A DNA stretch of 57,078 nucleotides from Verrucomicrobiales bacterium. Lineage in GTDB: Bacteria; Verrucomicrobiota; Verrucomicrobiae; Limisphaerales; UBA1100. The stretch covers positions 1-57,078 of the forward strand of contig PBLV01000007.1 in NCBI GenBank assembly GCA_002721895.1, written 5' to 3'. This document shows positions 1-9,379 of this stretch, piece by piece. The position numbers were made by a program, and so were the translations under genes. The notes under the pieces were generated by a model, which searched no databases, had not been told where the DNA came from, and saw only the letters and a program-made list of their open reading frames with translations. Each line of letters opens with the position of its first letter. Positions within the stretch are counted from its first letter, which is position 1.

Positions 1-488
1 AAATAGTAGCTCTCCGGCTTGCCCTCCTGCTTCACCAGCTTGGCCTGCTTGGCGTTCTGGTGCATGTGATGCGGGATGGGGCCCATGTTGTCGAAAAACT
101 TCGAGTACACCGGCCACTTGCCATACTTGCTCCAAATCCGTTTGCCGATGATGTCCGCGCCGCACTCGGCCACCGCATCGCGCAGCGTGAAGCGGTTGCG
201 CCCGTGCACCACGTAGCTGAGGCCCTCGTCCGGCACGCGCCCCTCATTGGCCGCCTCGGTGGTGGAGCCAAACCAACGCTCATCAATGCCGCCGCGGTTG
301 AGACCGTACGCGTAGGTGTCATCCGGATGCAGCTTCAGCCGCAGGCCCGGCTGCAGAAACGAGCGCGGCACCCAAGCCGGCACCAGCCGCAACAATCCCC
401 CGGTCGACTCCAGCGCCGCGTCCACGTGCTTGCGGACATTCTTTTTGACAGTCTTCAGTTGCTTAACAGATTTCGGAGCCATAGCCAT
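1..488 (-). CDS. Cupin-type phosphomannose isomerase-like protein, truncated at window edge
   Basis: The reading frame starts at an ATG at 488 (alternative in-frame ATG at 482) and runs off the left end, so only about 162 N-terminal residues are visible. A segment around LKLHPDDTYAYG and a later HHMHQNAKQA followed by a Gly-Lys-x-Glu-Ser-Tyr-Tyr stretch resemble the HPDD and metal-site/Glu regions of class I mannose-6-phosphate isomerases and related cupins. The N-terminus is basic with no signal peptide, so it is probably cytoplasmic. It lies 63 bp downstream of the propeller gene on the same strand. The family call rests on motif resemblance only; a non-enzymatic cupin is possible. Confidence 0.5.
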   Translation of the reverse strand, partial: MAMAPKSVKQLKTVKKNVRKHVDAALESTGGLLRLVPAWVPRSFLQPGLRLKLHPDDTYAYGLNRGGIDERWFGSTTEAANEGRVPDEGLSYVVHGRNRFTLRDAVAECGADIIGKRIWSKYGKWPVYSKFFDNMGPIPHHMHQNAKQAKLVKQEGKPESYY

Positions 489-551
489 GATGATTTGTTT
501 TGAACGGGACGCAGGGCGAACCTTATGTAGAGTTCCGGTTCAACGAATTTT

Positions 552-3413
552 CTATTCCACCACCAGTGTGCCCCACATGGTGAGGCCATGGCCGGGATAG
601 GTGCAGATGTATTCGTACTTGCCGGGGCTGGTGGGTGCCTTGAAGTAGAGTTTGTAGGTGTTGCCGGTGAGCACGAGGGGGGTGGCGGCAAGCACCTTGT
701 CGCTCTTGGGCACAAAGCTGTTGACCATGCCGGCCGCACCCATGGTGGCCGCGGCGGTAACGATCTCAATTCGCGCGCCCGGCTTCACGAGCACGAGGTT
801 GTGCATCATGGGCATGGGATCGTTGTTGGTAAAGGTCAGTTCAACCCCGGCACCGGCCTTGACCCGCAACTCTTCCTTGTCGAACTTCATCTGGGGTTTC
901 ACGCCGATCTCCAACTTGGTGTCGATTTCGAAAGGTGGCGCGCTTTCCACCGGCTCTTTTTGAATCTCGGCAATGGCGGCCTTGAGGTTCTCGGGCACGC
1001 CGGCAAGGGCTTCGTTGCGAAAGTTGCGCAGGAACCCGCCGAAACTGTTGCCGCCACGAAATTTTTCCGCCTTGCGATACCAACGGAAATAATCCAGCCG
1101 CTGCTCGTCGGTCCAATTCGTCTTCAGGTTGCGAAGTTCCTTGGCGTAGTGGATCTGGTCACGCTGTGGAGAACTGGCGGCGGTGGCAGCAAAGGCACGC
1201 GCGTAGCCGGCGTTGCGTGACAGCAACTCGGGGCTCCAGTTGTACTTGGATTGGTCACTGCTTTGCGCCAGAAGCGCCAAGGTCTTGGCCACAACGTTCG
1301 ATGATTCCAGATAAACCAGCAACGTGCACAATTCGCGATTCAAAGCCGCCACTGGCGCGGGGTAGAATGCATCAAGTTTCTTCTCCACAATGGCGGCATC
1401 CTTCTCGGCCGGCTTACCCATGCGGATGAATGCCAACTGGTAAACCCGCAGCAACTCAGCCTGCTGACCCAAGTCCAGCTTGGTCCAGTCCAGTCGATTT
1501 AACGCCGCCAACAAATCCGGCTGCAGTGCCTTGTCGCCATGCCGCGCCAAGGCGCACAGTGCGGTAAGGGATCTTTGCGGATCCTTCTCGGCCAAGGCTT
1601 CATCCTGCCACTCGGCCACAGGCTGATGCTCGATGGCCACGCGCGCCGCCCAGCGGATGTGGCGATCCTTGTGGCCAAGGTGATTCCAAGTCTTGGTCAC
1701 GGTTCCGGCCCCCGGCTTGTGCATCTGCTCCAGCTCCCGACGCAGCTTCCGAACATCGGCATGGGGAGATTGGGCCTTCACAGGAGAAGTGCTTTCGTCC
1801 CCGGTGTAGGTCACGCGATATAAGGCACTCTGACCACCGCGCCCGCCCACGGTGAAATACATGGCGCCGTCCACGGGGTTAATGGCCGCGTCGGTCATGC
1901 GCAATCTTGAACTCGCGACAAACTCCTCACGCTCGGCGGTGTACGAAGCGCCATCGGCGGTGATGTGCATTGCGGACATCGTGCCGTAGGTCCAGTCGAG
2001 GCAGTAAATGGCTTTCTGATATTTGGCGGGAAACTTGGCGCCCAAGCCGGAGGTCACGCCCACGGGCGAACCCGGCCCAATGCCATAAGCGGGCGGCAGA
2101 CAGTCCGGATACCATTGCGGCCATTTGCCGGTGCCGGTGCGCCAGCCAAAGTCCGCGCCGCTGGTCACGTGGTAGAACCGAGTCGGCCGGTACCACGGCG
2201 TCCCGGCGTCCCACTCCATGTCTGAGTCATAGGCAAAAAGCTCCCCATCAACGTTAAAGGCCATGTCGTAGGTGTTGCGGAAGCCCATGGCGACGGTCTC
2301 CCAGTTTTTGCCGTCCTTGTCGAAGCGGGCAATCCAGCCGCCGGGCGCACGGATGTTGGCGGCGTGGCCGCGGGCATCGGGCAGACGCTTGAGAAGATGA
2401 TCCTCGCCCCAGTTGGTGGGCACACGGGAATGGGTGACCTTGGGCAGGGTGGTCATGTTGCCACCCACCACGTAAATGTATTTCTTGTCTGGACTAAGAA
2501 CAAGTGCATGCGGGCCGTGCTCGCCACCTCCACGCAGGGGCATGATGTGTTCGTCCTTGTCGAACTGGTCATCGCCGTCGGTGTCCGTAAGCCGGTGTAC
2601 ACCGGAACCACCGCCGTGAATGTTCACCCACAGGGCACCATGGGCATACAACAGGCCTTGGGCACTGGAGATGTTTATGTTGAGCTTTTCCACCTTGATC
2701 TCTTCGCCGCGCGGATCAATGCGGTACAGTCCGCGACCACCCTGATCACTCGCGATCAGACGACCCTTGTCATCCGCGCAAATCGCCACCCACGAACCCT
2801 GCAGCCCCTTGGGCACGTTGTAGAGGAGTTCCACCTTGAATCCCTTGGCCACCTTAATTTCATCCGAGGGTGCCTTGAGCGCCACGTCGCTGCCGCGACC
2901 GGCCCCACCAAACACATTGCCCCAAGGTTGATCTCCCATTTTCCCGTTGGCGATGGCCCGGGTCCAACCCTCGGCCTTGTAATCAACATCCTCCCAGCCC
3001 TTGCCAGCCTTGCGGGATGTCAGCCAAGTGGTGTCGGAAACCACAGTGGTTTTCTTTCCATCGATGTCCACCACCAGCTTCACCACCAGCCCGGCGACCC
3101 CGCCCTGGTTGACCCCCTGCGCCGTCAACACGTTGGGCTTGCCCGGCACCAGCAGTTTGGCCGCATCCATCTCGTAGTTATTGTTCCACTCCGAGCCAAA
3201 TAACGCCTTCTTGCCATTGACGTGCAGGTAAAATCCATTGTCGCAGGTGGCCTGCAACTTGGCGGACTTGATCTTCCCCGCGGGCAGGTTCACCACCTTG
3301 CGGAAAAAAGCAGCTTCATTGCGCTCCGCCTTGTCCGGCCAAATCCAGAGGGGCGTCTGCGCAGCCAGCATGAACGGGGTGATCAAAAGGAGAGTGGATA
3401 AAATGCGTTTCAT
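552..3413 (-). CDS. Secreted PVC-type glucose/sorbosone-dehydrogenase-like propeller with C-terminal cupredoxin
   Basis: This 953-residue exported protein begins with a Sec signal peptide (MKRILSTLLLITPFMLAAQ), which is why the ATG at 3413 is preferred over the longer frame opening at 3521. Residues 20-130 look like a beta-sandwich with WIWPDKAER and DNGFYLHVNGK, similar to the N-terminal domain of secreted glycosidases. Residues 200-560 are a beta-propeller of the PVC membrane-bound dehydrogenase type (GGEHGPHALVLSPD, GFRNTYDMAFN). A helical HEAT-like region follows. The last 100 residues form a type 1 copper domain with HNLVL and CTYPGHGLTMWG supplying the His, Cys, His and Met ligands. No CxxCH haem site is present, so electrons would go to copper. 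The substrate is unknown. Confidence 0.85.
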   Translation of the reverse strand: MKRILSTLLLITPFMLAAQTPLWIWPDKAERNEAAFFRKVVNLPAGKIKSAKLQATCDNGFYLHVNGKKALFGSEWNNNYEMDAAKLLVPGKPNVLTAQGVNQGGVAGLVVKLVVDIDGKKTTVVSDTTWLTSRKAGKGWEDVDYKAEGWTRAIANGKMGDQPWGNVFGGAGRGSDVALKAPSDEIKVAKGFKVELLYNVPKGLQGSWVAICADDKGRLIASDQGGRGLYRIDPRGEEIKVEKLNINISSAQGLLYAHGALWVNIHGGGSGVHRLTDTDGDDQFDKDEHIMPLRGGGEHGPHALVLSPDKKYIYVVGGNMTTLPKVTHSRVPTNWGEDHLLKRLPDARGHAANIRAPGGWIARFDKDGKNWETVAMGFRNTYDMAFNVDGELFAYDSDMEWDAGTPWYRPTRFYHVTSGADFGWRTGTGKWPQWYPDCLPPAYGIGPGSPVGVTSGLGAKFPAKYQKAIYCLDWTYGTMSAMHITADGASYTAEREEFVASSRLRMTDAAINPVDGAMYFTVGGRGGQSALYRVTYTGDESTSPVKAQSPHADVRKLRRELEQMHKPGAGTVTKTWNHLGHKDRHIRWAARVAIEHQPVAEWQDEALAEKDPQRSLTALCALARHGDKALQPDLLAALNRLDWTKLDLGQQAELLRVYQLAFIRMGKPAEKDAAIVEKKLDAFYPAPVAALNRELCTLLVYLESSNVVAKTLALLAQSSDQSKYNWSPELLSRNAGYARAFAATAASSPQRDQIHYAKELRNLKTNWTDEQRLDYFRWYRKAEKFRGGNSFGGFLRNFRNEALAGVPENLKAAIAEIQKEPVESAPPFEIDTKLEIGVKPQMKFDKEELRVKAGAGVELTFTNNDPMPMMHNLVLVKPGARIEIVTAAATMGAAGMVNSFVPKSDKVLAATPLVLTGNTYKLYFKAPTSPGKYEYICTYPGHGLTMWGTLVVE

Positions 3414-3538
3414 TTTCTTCACTTGATGAATAGTGGGTGAGCGGGAAAAGTGAGCCACACAACCACCCCCGGCAAGCAGAAAGGTGACGCAACCAAGGAA
3501 GGCAGAAACCATCCGCCACACGAACCCGGCCCATGGAA

Positions 3539-6500
3539 TTACTGCGCGGCTACTTCCTCGTTGAGCAGTTCCCAGCCGCGCTCGAGGAGCTCATCGCGGG
3601 TGAGGTCACCCTTGTCCACCTTTTCGATGAGCTTCTTCTGTGCGAGATAATCCTTGTTCTCCACACCCGCGCGACTTTGGAGCATGCGCCATGATTTGCG
3701 GCGCTCGATGGCAAAAAGCACCATCTGTCGGCTCACGGTGAAGTACTTGAATTCCCCGTTCACCTCGGCCTTGAAATATACGCCCCAGTCGGGCACGTAA
3801 GCACGGTGGTCAGCGTTAAACACGCGGCGGTAGGTCACGTCCTGCTGCGTGATGAGCGTGAGCATGTTGTCGATGTGAATGAACTCGCCGGCTTGCGCCT
3901 CGGGAATGGCCTTGAGGTGCTGGCGGAATCGCGCCTCGGTGATAGCCCAGTGCGCCACGGTGTAGTTGTACTTGTCGCCGGTGCTCTTGTACTTGGTTTC
4001 CCACCAGTCCCGCTTGAGCGAGGGATTACCCTTGACCTCGAAGTTTTCCGTCAGCGTCTCACCCACACGCGGATTGTAAATAAACTCCGGCATGCCGCGG
4101 CTGTCGCGGATCATGCGGGCCTGATCGGCGCTCATATTGTCGCCCACTCCGTGCTCGGGCTGGCAGGTGGTGTAGCACTGATAGAAAGCTGTGCCGCGAT
4201 ATTCCAGTCCGTCCAGCATTGCCTTGTACATCTTCGCAGAGTTAGCCATGGAAACCTGCGCAACATACGGTGAACCATGGCCGGCAGTGAAGGCCTCGGC
4301 CACACTCTTCTTCTCGATGAGCTTGCCTTGAGAAGCAATACCGAACTGGTTCATATCGTAACCGCCAAGCATGTTTGAGCTGTCGGAATTTTGGCCGCCG
4401 GTGTTGGAGTAAACCTGCGTGTCAAGCATCAGCATTTTCACGTTCGGCTTGTTCTGCAGAATGACCTTGGACACATTTTGGAAACCAATGTCACCCATGG
4501 CACCGTCACCCCCAATCGTCCAGATCTTGGGCAACTCGCGAATCTCCTGATCAGTCATCAATGCGTCATCCAACCGTGAAAGAGTAAAATACTCACCCTC
4601 GCTGGCCACGTCGCTCTCGCGGGAGATTAACGCATCAGCCAAACGCTCGGGCACCACGGAGCGGCGGGCGTGATTGACGATGGCGGATTCACTGATCAGC
4701 CAGCTGATCGTCGCGCCGTCCTGGAACAGCGAGTTCATCCACGGGTACGGATGCGGATTGCTCGGGGGCGTGGAGCCGTAAACGGTATTGCAACCGGTGT
4801 GGGCGCCCATGTACATCACGCTCATGCCGTTCGCGTGCCGGCCGTCGATGGCCTGCACGTCGCGGTGGTTAAAGGCGTCCTGACGCAACACCGTCACCAG
4901 CGCATCGATGAGTTCGGCATCGGAAATTTCGCCATGCGCGGCGAGGCGGGCGGTGGTGTCGTCATCGTTTTCACCGCCCAAACCCATCACCGTGTGGGCC
5001 ACGCTGCGCTTGAACCATTTGTATTCCTCCTCGCTGCGCGCCTTGAGCGCCTCAAGCTTGACCACGCCGTTGGATTCCAGCTCGGTGGCCTTTTCACGCA
5101 GGCGCGCTGCTTTGCGATGATAAATCGGTCGCATGTACGCCTCGGTGACGGACGCTGCGGCCCGTAGTACGCTCTTCTCGCCACAACCGGCACACGCGCC
5201 ATCGCCGCTGACGAGCGCCTCGTAATTGCGACGCACCATCAGGTGATTGCGCAGGGCGGCCTCGCGGCTCTCCTCCGGGGTGTCGTCCTTGTACAGGCCG
5301 AGGAATTTCTGGCTGGTGTCCGGCAGCAGGCGGCTGAACACCTGCGCGGTGGTGAGCTCCGCGTTGAGGTCCGGCGTCTCGGCGGTCATGCGCAGCGCAT
5401 CGTGGTCGCCGCAAACCTGCACGCACTCGCCGCAGCCCTTGCAAAGGTCGCTCACGAAAATTGAGAAGATACCGCCGTTGCCGGGATTCTTCTTTTCCAC
5501 GCTGCGCCAAATGGCGGTCACGTCGTTGTAAGCCAGCGGCAGCTTGTCGATGATGTTGAGGAACTCACCGCGCGCGGCCTCGTCGATGGCGGTCAATTGA
5601 TCCACCTCGGCGCGCAGGATGTCCTTGAACGGCGTCTTTTCCTTGGCAGCCACCACCTCGTTCATCTTTGCGCGGCAACGTTCATCCAAGCCGGCCACCT
5701 CATTGAGCAGCGCCTTTTGCCCGGCCTCATCATTCACGTAGTTGCGAATGGCCGTCACCAAAATCGTGCTGATATCCTGCGCGGTATTCGGCAGCGCCGT
5801 GTCCGGACAGGCGGTGATGCACTCCATGCATTGCGTGCAGTTTTCGGCGATGTAAACGGGTGTTTCGCGGCGGGCGACGTACTTGCTTTGCGTCGCTCCA
5901 CTGGCCGCGCCCATGATGCCGAGGCTGGCCAGAGCGCCGGCCGGCTGGTGGTAGCCGAGGTCGTTGCGGAACTCGCTGTCAAATTTCTCCAGCGTTTGGA
6001 ATGGATGCCGTTCCTGCCCCTCGGGCATGGCGCAGCTGGGGCAACCGCTGGCGGAGCAACCGGCGGTCTCAGGCATCTCAATACTGCCGGCGTTGTTCGG
6101 CGCGAGCATCGGGTTGCGCATGCTGGAGGTGTCGGGATCGTCAATCTCACCGTAGTTGATCTCCGTGACGCGCTCGAAGCCGCCAAGCATCACCTTCATG
6201 TTGGACTCCACGACCTTTTCGCCAAAGCGGCCGAACTTTTTATCGTACGTCTTGCGCACGATGTCGTGGTAATCCTCCTCGGAAATCTTGTGATCCTTCA
6301 GGAAGCTGGACACCTTGAAGAAGCCGCCAAGGAATGAGTTGCCCTGCATGCGCAGCTGCAGATCCGGCCGGCTGGTGGCCTTGCGCGCCACGTCAAAGCC
6401 CGGGAGAATATACACCTTGATGTTGTTCTCCTTCACAAACTGCCGGTGCTTCGCGGGGATGCGTTGCCACGCCGTCTCGGGTGTCTCGTCGCTTTCCCAT

Positions 6501-8242
6501 ACAAAACTCGCGCCTTTCTTTAGCCCCTCAAGCGGATTGCAGTGGGTGAAGGCCTTGGGATCGCAGCACAGCACCACGTCCACGTGGTTGAGCTCGCAGT
6601 TTACCTGAATGGGCTCGGAGGCCACGGTGAGGTAGTAATTGGTGGGCGCACCCTTTTTCTCAGAGCCGTACTTGGGGTTGGCCATCACGAACAATTCCTG
6701 GTCCGGATTACGCTCGTTGATGATGCGGCCAAAGTCACCGACGATGGTGCCGAGGTTTTTGCCCGTGGTAATCATGCCCCAGCCGCCGATGGAGTGAAAC
6801 CGCACGGCGATGGCGCCCTCGGGCAGCAGCGACGGCGTGTCCTTGCTGATGACCGCGTAGGGGTGATCGATGCCGAGGGTGAAATAGGTTTCGCCATCCG
6901 CCTCGCCGCGGCCGTCGGTGCGCTTGGTTTGGCCGGTGACAAATTCGTATGCGCCCAGCGTGTGTTCCGGGCGGAAATCCCGCGAGCCGAGGCCGTAGCT
7001 GCCGCGGAAAATGCGCGGCGTTTCCTCGGGCGTGATGGCCGGCAGTTCGCCGCCAAACTTCGCTGCTTCCTGCCCCTTGCCTAGCGCGGTGCGGATGTCG
7101 CGGGCCAACGGGTTGTCGCCCGCCATGCCTTCGTCCGTGCGCTCGAGGATGATCACGTTTTTCTTGCCGCGTAGTGCATTGATGATCGCCGCCTCGGGGA
7201 AGGGGCGGATAACGTTCACGTGAATGGATCCCACCTTGGCGTTGCGCTGGTCGCGCAGGTAATCGCAAGCCGCCTCGATGTTTTCGGCGGCGCAACCGAG
7301 CGACACAAATACGGTGTCCGCATCCTCCGTTTTGTACTCGTGGATGAGCCCGTAATGGCGGCCGGTCAGTTCGCCGAACTCCGCGCTGCATTGCTCGATG
7401 AAGCCGAGGATGTGCTCATTAAAATTATTGCGGCGGGCAATCACGCCGTTCATGTGATGCTCCTGGTTTTGCACCGGGCCGAGCAACACGGGATTTTTCA
7501 GGTCCATCATCTCCGGCACCCGGCGCCGCGTGGGGCCGAACAGCTCGCGCTGCGCCTCGGTGGGGCACTCGATGATGTCATCCGGCGCGCCCAGATATTC
7601 GCGCAGCAAATCCGATTCCGGCGCGCGATACATCCGCTCGGAGTGCGTGGTGAGCATGCCGTCCTGGATGTTCATGCCCGGGTTGAGCGCCAGTTCGTTG
7701 ACCTTGCGCAGGATCACCGCGCAGTCGGCGGCTTGTTGCGCGTCGCGGGCCATCATCATCGTCCAGCCCGTGTCCAGCGCGCCGTAAAAGTCATCGTGTC
7801 CGCAGTGCACATTCAGTGCGTGCTTGGTGAGCGCGCGGGCACCCACTTCCAGCACCATTGTGCTGAGCTTGCCCGGCGCGTGGTAATACTGCTCCATCGC
7901 GTAGGCAATGCCCTGGCCGGAGGTGAAATTCACCGTGCGCTTGCCGGTCACCGCAAAGGCCGTGGCACCGCCCTGCGCGGCATGTTCGCCTTCACATTCG
8001 ATGGCGATCTTCTGGTTGCCCCACACGTCCAGCTTGCCCTGCGCGAAGGCCTGCTGATAAATCTCGCCCCCCTCGGTCGATGGTGTGATCGGGTAAAACA
8101 CGCCACCTTGGGTAATGCGGACTTCCACATACTCCGCCACCAACTGGTTGCCATTGACGGTGACGGGGGCGCCTGGGTACTTCGGTTTGTCGGCCGCCGT
8201 GGCTTGGGGCGCGGCGCTTTCCGTTGCAGTTTGATTCGACAT
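3539..8242 (-). CDS. nifJ: Pyruvate:ferredoxin (flavodoxin) oxidoreductase, extended form
   Basis: This enzyme oxidatively decarboxylates pyruvate to acetyl-CoA and passes electrons to ferredoxin or flavodoxin in the cytoplasm. The N-terminal transketolase-like domain shows YPITPSTEGGEIYQQ. Two 4Fe-4S motifs, CTQCMECITACPD (about residue 800) and CKGCGECVQVCGD (about 930), form the ferredoxin domain. GDGACAGCGEKS (about 1015) and GDGAMGDIGFQ (about 1245) with DTQVYSNTGGQNS form the thiamine-diphosphate domain. At 1567 residues it is well above the usual 1170-1200. Extra sequence lies before the ferredoxin domain (including a Cys-rich SASGCPSCAMPEG) and between the 4Fe-4S and TPP regions. It appears monocistronic. 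The start is an ATG followed by a low-complexity Ala/Thr leader. Confidence 0.95.
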   Translation of the reverse strand: MSNQTATESAAPQATAADKPKYPGAPVTVNGNQLVAEYVEVRITQGGVFYPITPSTEGGEIYQQAFAQGKLDVWGNQKIAIECEGEHAAQGGATAFAVTGKRTVNFTSGQGIAYAMEQYYHAPGKLSTMVLEVGARALTKHALNVHCGHDDFYGALDTGWTMMMARDAQQAADCAVILRKVNELALNPGMNIQDGMLTTHSERMYRAPESDLLREYLGAPDDIIECPTEAQRELFGPTRRRVPEMMDLKNPVLLGPVQNQEHHMNGVIARRNNFNEHILGFIEQCSAEFGELTGRHYGLIHEYKTEDADTVFVSLGCAAENIEAACDYLRDQRNAKVGSIHVNVIRPFPEAAIINALRGKKNVIILERTDEGMAGDNPLARDIRTALGKGQEAAKFGGELPAITPEETPRIFRGSYGLGSRDFRPEHTLGAYEFVTGQTKRTDGRGEADGETYFTLGIDHPYAVISKDTPSLLPEGAIAVRFHSIGGWGMITTGKNLGTIVGDFGRIINERNPDQELFVMANPKYGSEKKGAPTNYYLTVASEPIQVNCELNHVDVVLCCDPKAFTHCNPLEGLKKGASFVWESDETPETAWQRIPAKHRQFVKENNIKVYILPGFDVARKATSRPDLQLRMQGNSFLGGFFKVSSFLKDHKISEEDYHDIVRKTYDKKFGRFGEKVVESNMKVMLGGFERVTEINYGEIDDPDTSSMRNPMLAPNNAGSIEMPETAGCSASGCPSCAMPEGQERHPFQTLEKFDSEFRNDLGYHQPAGALASLGIMGAASGATQSKYVARRETPVYIAENCTQCMECITACPDTALPNTAQDISTILVTAIRNYVNDEAGQKALLNEVAGLDERCRAKMNEVVAAKEKTPFKDILRAEVDQLTAIDEAARGEFLNIIDKLPLAYNDVTAIWRSVEKKNPGNGGIFSIFVSDLCKGCGECVQVCGDHDALRMTAETPDLNAELTTAQVFSRLLPDTSQKFLGLYKDDTPEESREAALRNHLMVRRNYEALVSGDGACAGCGEKSVLRAAASVTEAYMRPIYHRKAARLREKATELESNGVVKLEALKARSEEEYKWFKRSVAHTVMGLGGENDDDTTARLAAHGEISDAELIDALVTVLRQDAFNHRDVQAIDGRHANGMSVMYMGAHTGCNTVYGSTPPSNPHPYPWMNSLFQDGATISWLISESAIVNHARRSVVPERLADALISRESDVASEGEYFTLSRLDDALMTDQEIRELPKIWTIGGDGAMGDIGFQNVSKVILQNKPNVKMLMLDTQVYSNTGGQNSDSSNMLGGYDMNQFGIASQGKLIEKKSVAEAFTAGHGSPYVAQVSMANSAKMYKAMLDGLEYRGTAFYQCYTTCQPEHGVGDNMSADQARMIRDSRGMPEFIYNPRVGETLTENFEVKGNPSLKRDWWETKYKSTGDKYNYTVAHWAITEARFRQHLKAIPEAQAGEFIHIDNMLTLITQQDVTYRRVFNADHRAYVPDWGVYFKAEVNGEFKYFTVSRQMVLFAIERRKSWRMLQSRAGVENKDYLAQKKLIEKVDKGDLTRDELLERGWELLNEEVAAQ

Positions 8243-8466
8243 GATCTGGTAAATCAGGAATTGGAGTGGGATCAGCGAGTAAACGACAACTCGCCTCGGC
8301 CTCGGGGGCTATCGACAACACGAAAACAGTTGGCGCCAATCCATCTCAAATAACCTCTGTACTCCGTAAAGCCGAACTCTATCAACACCCGGCGACATGG
8401 CGCAACCCCGTTTTGCCCACGGCACGTGAAGTTTACATTTGCTGAAAAACCCTCCAAACTCACCCC

Positions 8467-8946
8467 GTGAGCGAGACGGAATCCACCCTCGGCCCCTTGC
8501 CCAACGGCGTGCGCCACCCCTACACGGCGCTGCTGGAGGCCCTCCCGCGCACAGCCAACCGGACCTTGGTGGAAGCCCTGGAACTCCCCGCCATCGCCAC
8601 TGCCTGGCGCCATGCCAGCACCGGTGAAGCCCGTGAACTGGCCGCCCTTGACCGTTCCCTCTTGGAAAACCCCGCCTACGCCGCCGAAGCCGCAAAGAGC
8701 CTTCAACTCGGCCATGAAAGCCTGAAGCACCTCCTGCCCCTGCGCGATTCCCGTCCTCTGCAACGCCATGCCGATGCCGTGGAAAATGGTGAGGCGCCCG
8801 GGGGTCATTTGGCCATTCTCGGCCTGATGATGGCGCTCTTCAGCATCCCACCCCGCCAAGCCCTGCTGGACTACGCCCGCGCACGCTTGCCCCAAGCCGG
8901 TGCCGCCCCGGATGTCATTTCGGGGATACTCGACCAAGCCGCCTAG
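8467..8946 (+). CDS. Hypothetical helical protein, weakly UreF-like
   Basis: I do not recognise this 159-residue protein with confidence. It starts at a GTG and is divergent from nifJ, about 225 bp away. It is mainly helical, has no signal peptide or transmembrane segment, and no cysteine. The middle (AWRHASTGEARELAALDRSL) and the C-terminal half (GLMMALFSIPPRQALLDYAR) have the rhythm of urease accessory protein UreF. The glycine- and serine-rich N-terminal UreF signature is missing, and no urease genes are near, so I do not assign it. The opposite strand has a longer open frame, but its composition is that of a shadow. Codon use here matches neighbouring genes. Confidence 0.55.
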   Translation: MSETESTLGPLPNGVRHPYTALLEALPRTANRTLVEALELPAIATAWRHASTGEARELAALDRSLLENPAYAAEAAKSLQLGHESLKHLLPLRDSRPLQRHADAVENGEAPGGHLAILGLMMALFSIPPRQALLDYARARLPQAGAAPDVISGILDQAA

Positions 8947-9048
8947 CGTACCCTTGCCCTGATTCCCCGGACCTTGCTTCTTGCGCAGGGCGTCCATGCT
9001 TCGGTGACATGCAGCGGAGTTTCGCGGGAGGACAGCGCAATTACACCG

Positions 9049-9140
9049 CCGGGCTTCCACGTTTCGAGGATGCCCAGCAAAGTTCGAGGGATGCCCAGCA
9101 AAGTTCGAGGGATGGGGTGCAAAGTTCGAGGGATGCCCGA
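9049..9140. repeat. 21-bp tandem repeat, about 3.5 units
   Basis: Units at 9070-9090, 9091-9111 and 9112-9132 share the core AAAGTTCGAGGGATG. A fourth partial unit follows at 9133 and a diverged one precedes at about 9049. Units 1 and 2 are identical; unit 3 differs at four or five bases. The tract lies between the 159-residue gene and the promoter at 9272. Unit length is divisible by three, so opposite-strand frames read as Pro-Arg-Thr-Leu-Leu-Gly-Ile or Pro-Ser-Asn-Phe-Ala-Gly-His repeats, but no gene context supports translation. Confidence 0.9.
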
Positions 9141-9239
9141 CATTCAAACGTAATTTTGCCGCTTTTCCCCCGAAAAACGGCCTGCACCCGTTTGCTCGTC
9201 ACATGCATGGAGAAAGGACCCGCCAAGAAAGTAATATTC

Positions 9240-9256
9240 TTGTAAGTATCTTACAA
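9240..9256. promoter_or_regulatory. 17-bp palindrome, candidate operator
   Basis: TTGTAAGTATCTTACAA is a perfect inverted repeat with 7-bp arms and a TAT centre. It ends 15 bp upstream of the -35 element at 9272. It sits in an unusually AT-rich pocket of a GC-rich sequence. The geometry suits binding of a dimeric regulator, probably an activator given the upstream position. No regulator gene is adjacent. Confidence 0.5.
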
Positions 9257-9271
9257 TCAACAAGTTAAGTC

Positions 9272-9299
9272 TTGACTTTTGAAAAACTTTGTGGATAAT
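9272..9299 (+). promoter_or_regulatory. Sigma-70-type promoter
   Basis: TTGACT at 9272-9277 and GATAAT at 9294-9299 are separated by 16 bp, close to the vegetative consensus. Transcription should start near 9306, giving a leader of about 74 nt before the GTG at 9380. The promoter lies just downstream of the 9240-9256 palindrome. Confidence 0.6.
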
Positions 9300-9379
9300 G
9301 GAAGTACAATCGGGAGACAAGCCAAAGAGATTCTTTTGAAAAAGATACACGGAAAAAAATACTGGGCCGGGCCGCGAAA

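Noticed and set aside
2364..3203. Plus-strand frame of 279 codons
   Set aside because: Opposite the propeller-cupredoxin gene; no motif and shadow-like composition.
9049..9140. Possible CRISPR array
   Set aside because: Units are directly joined with no spacers, and no cas genes are present.
8272..9147. Long minus-strand frame of 291 codons with repeated Pro-Ser-Asn-Phe-Ala-Gly-His
   Set aside because: It is opposite the 159-residue gene, its composition is that of a shadow frame (Gly/Gln-rich, no domain), and the repeats come from the 21-bp DNA tandem repeat.
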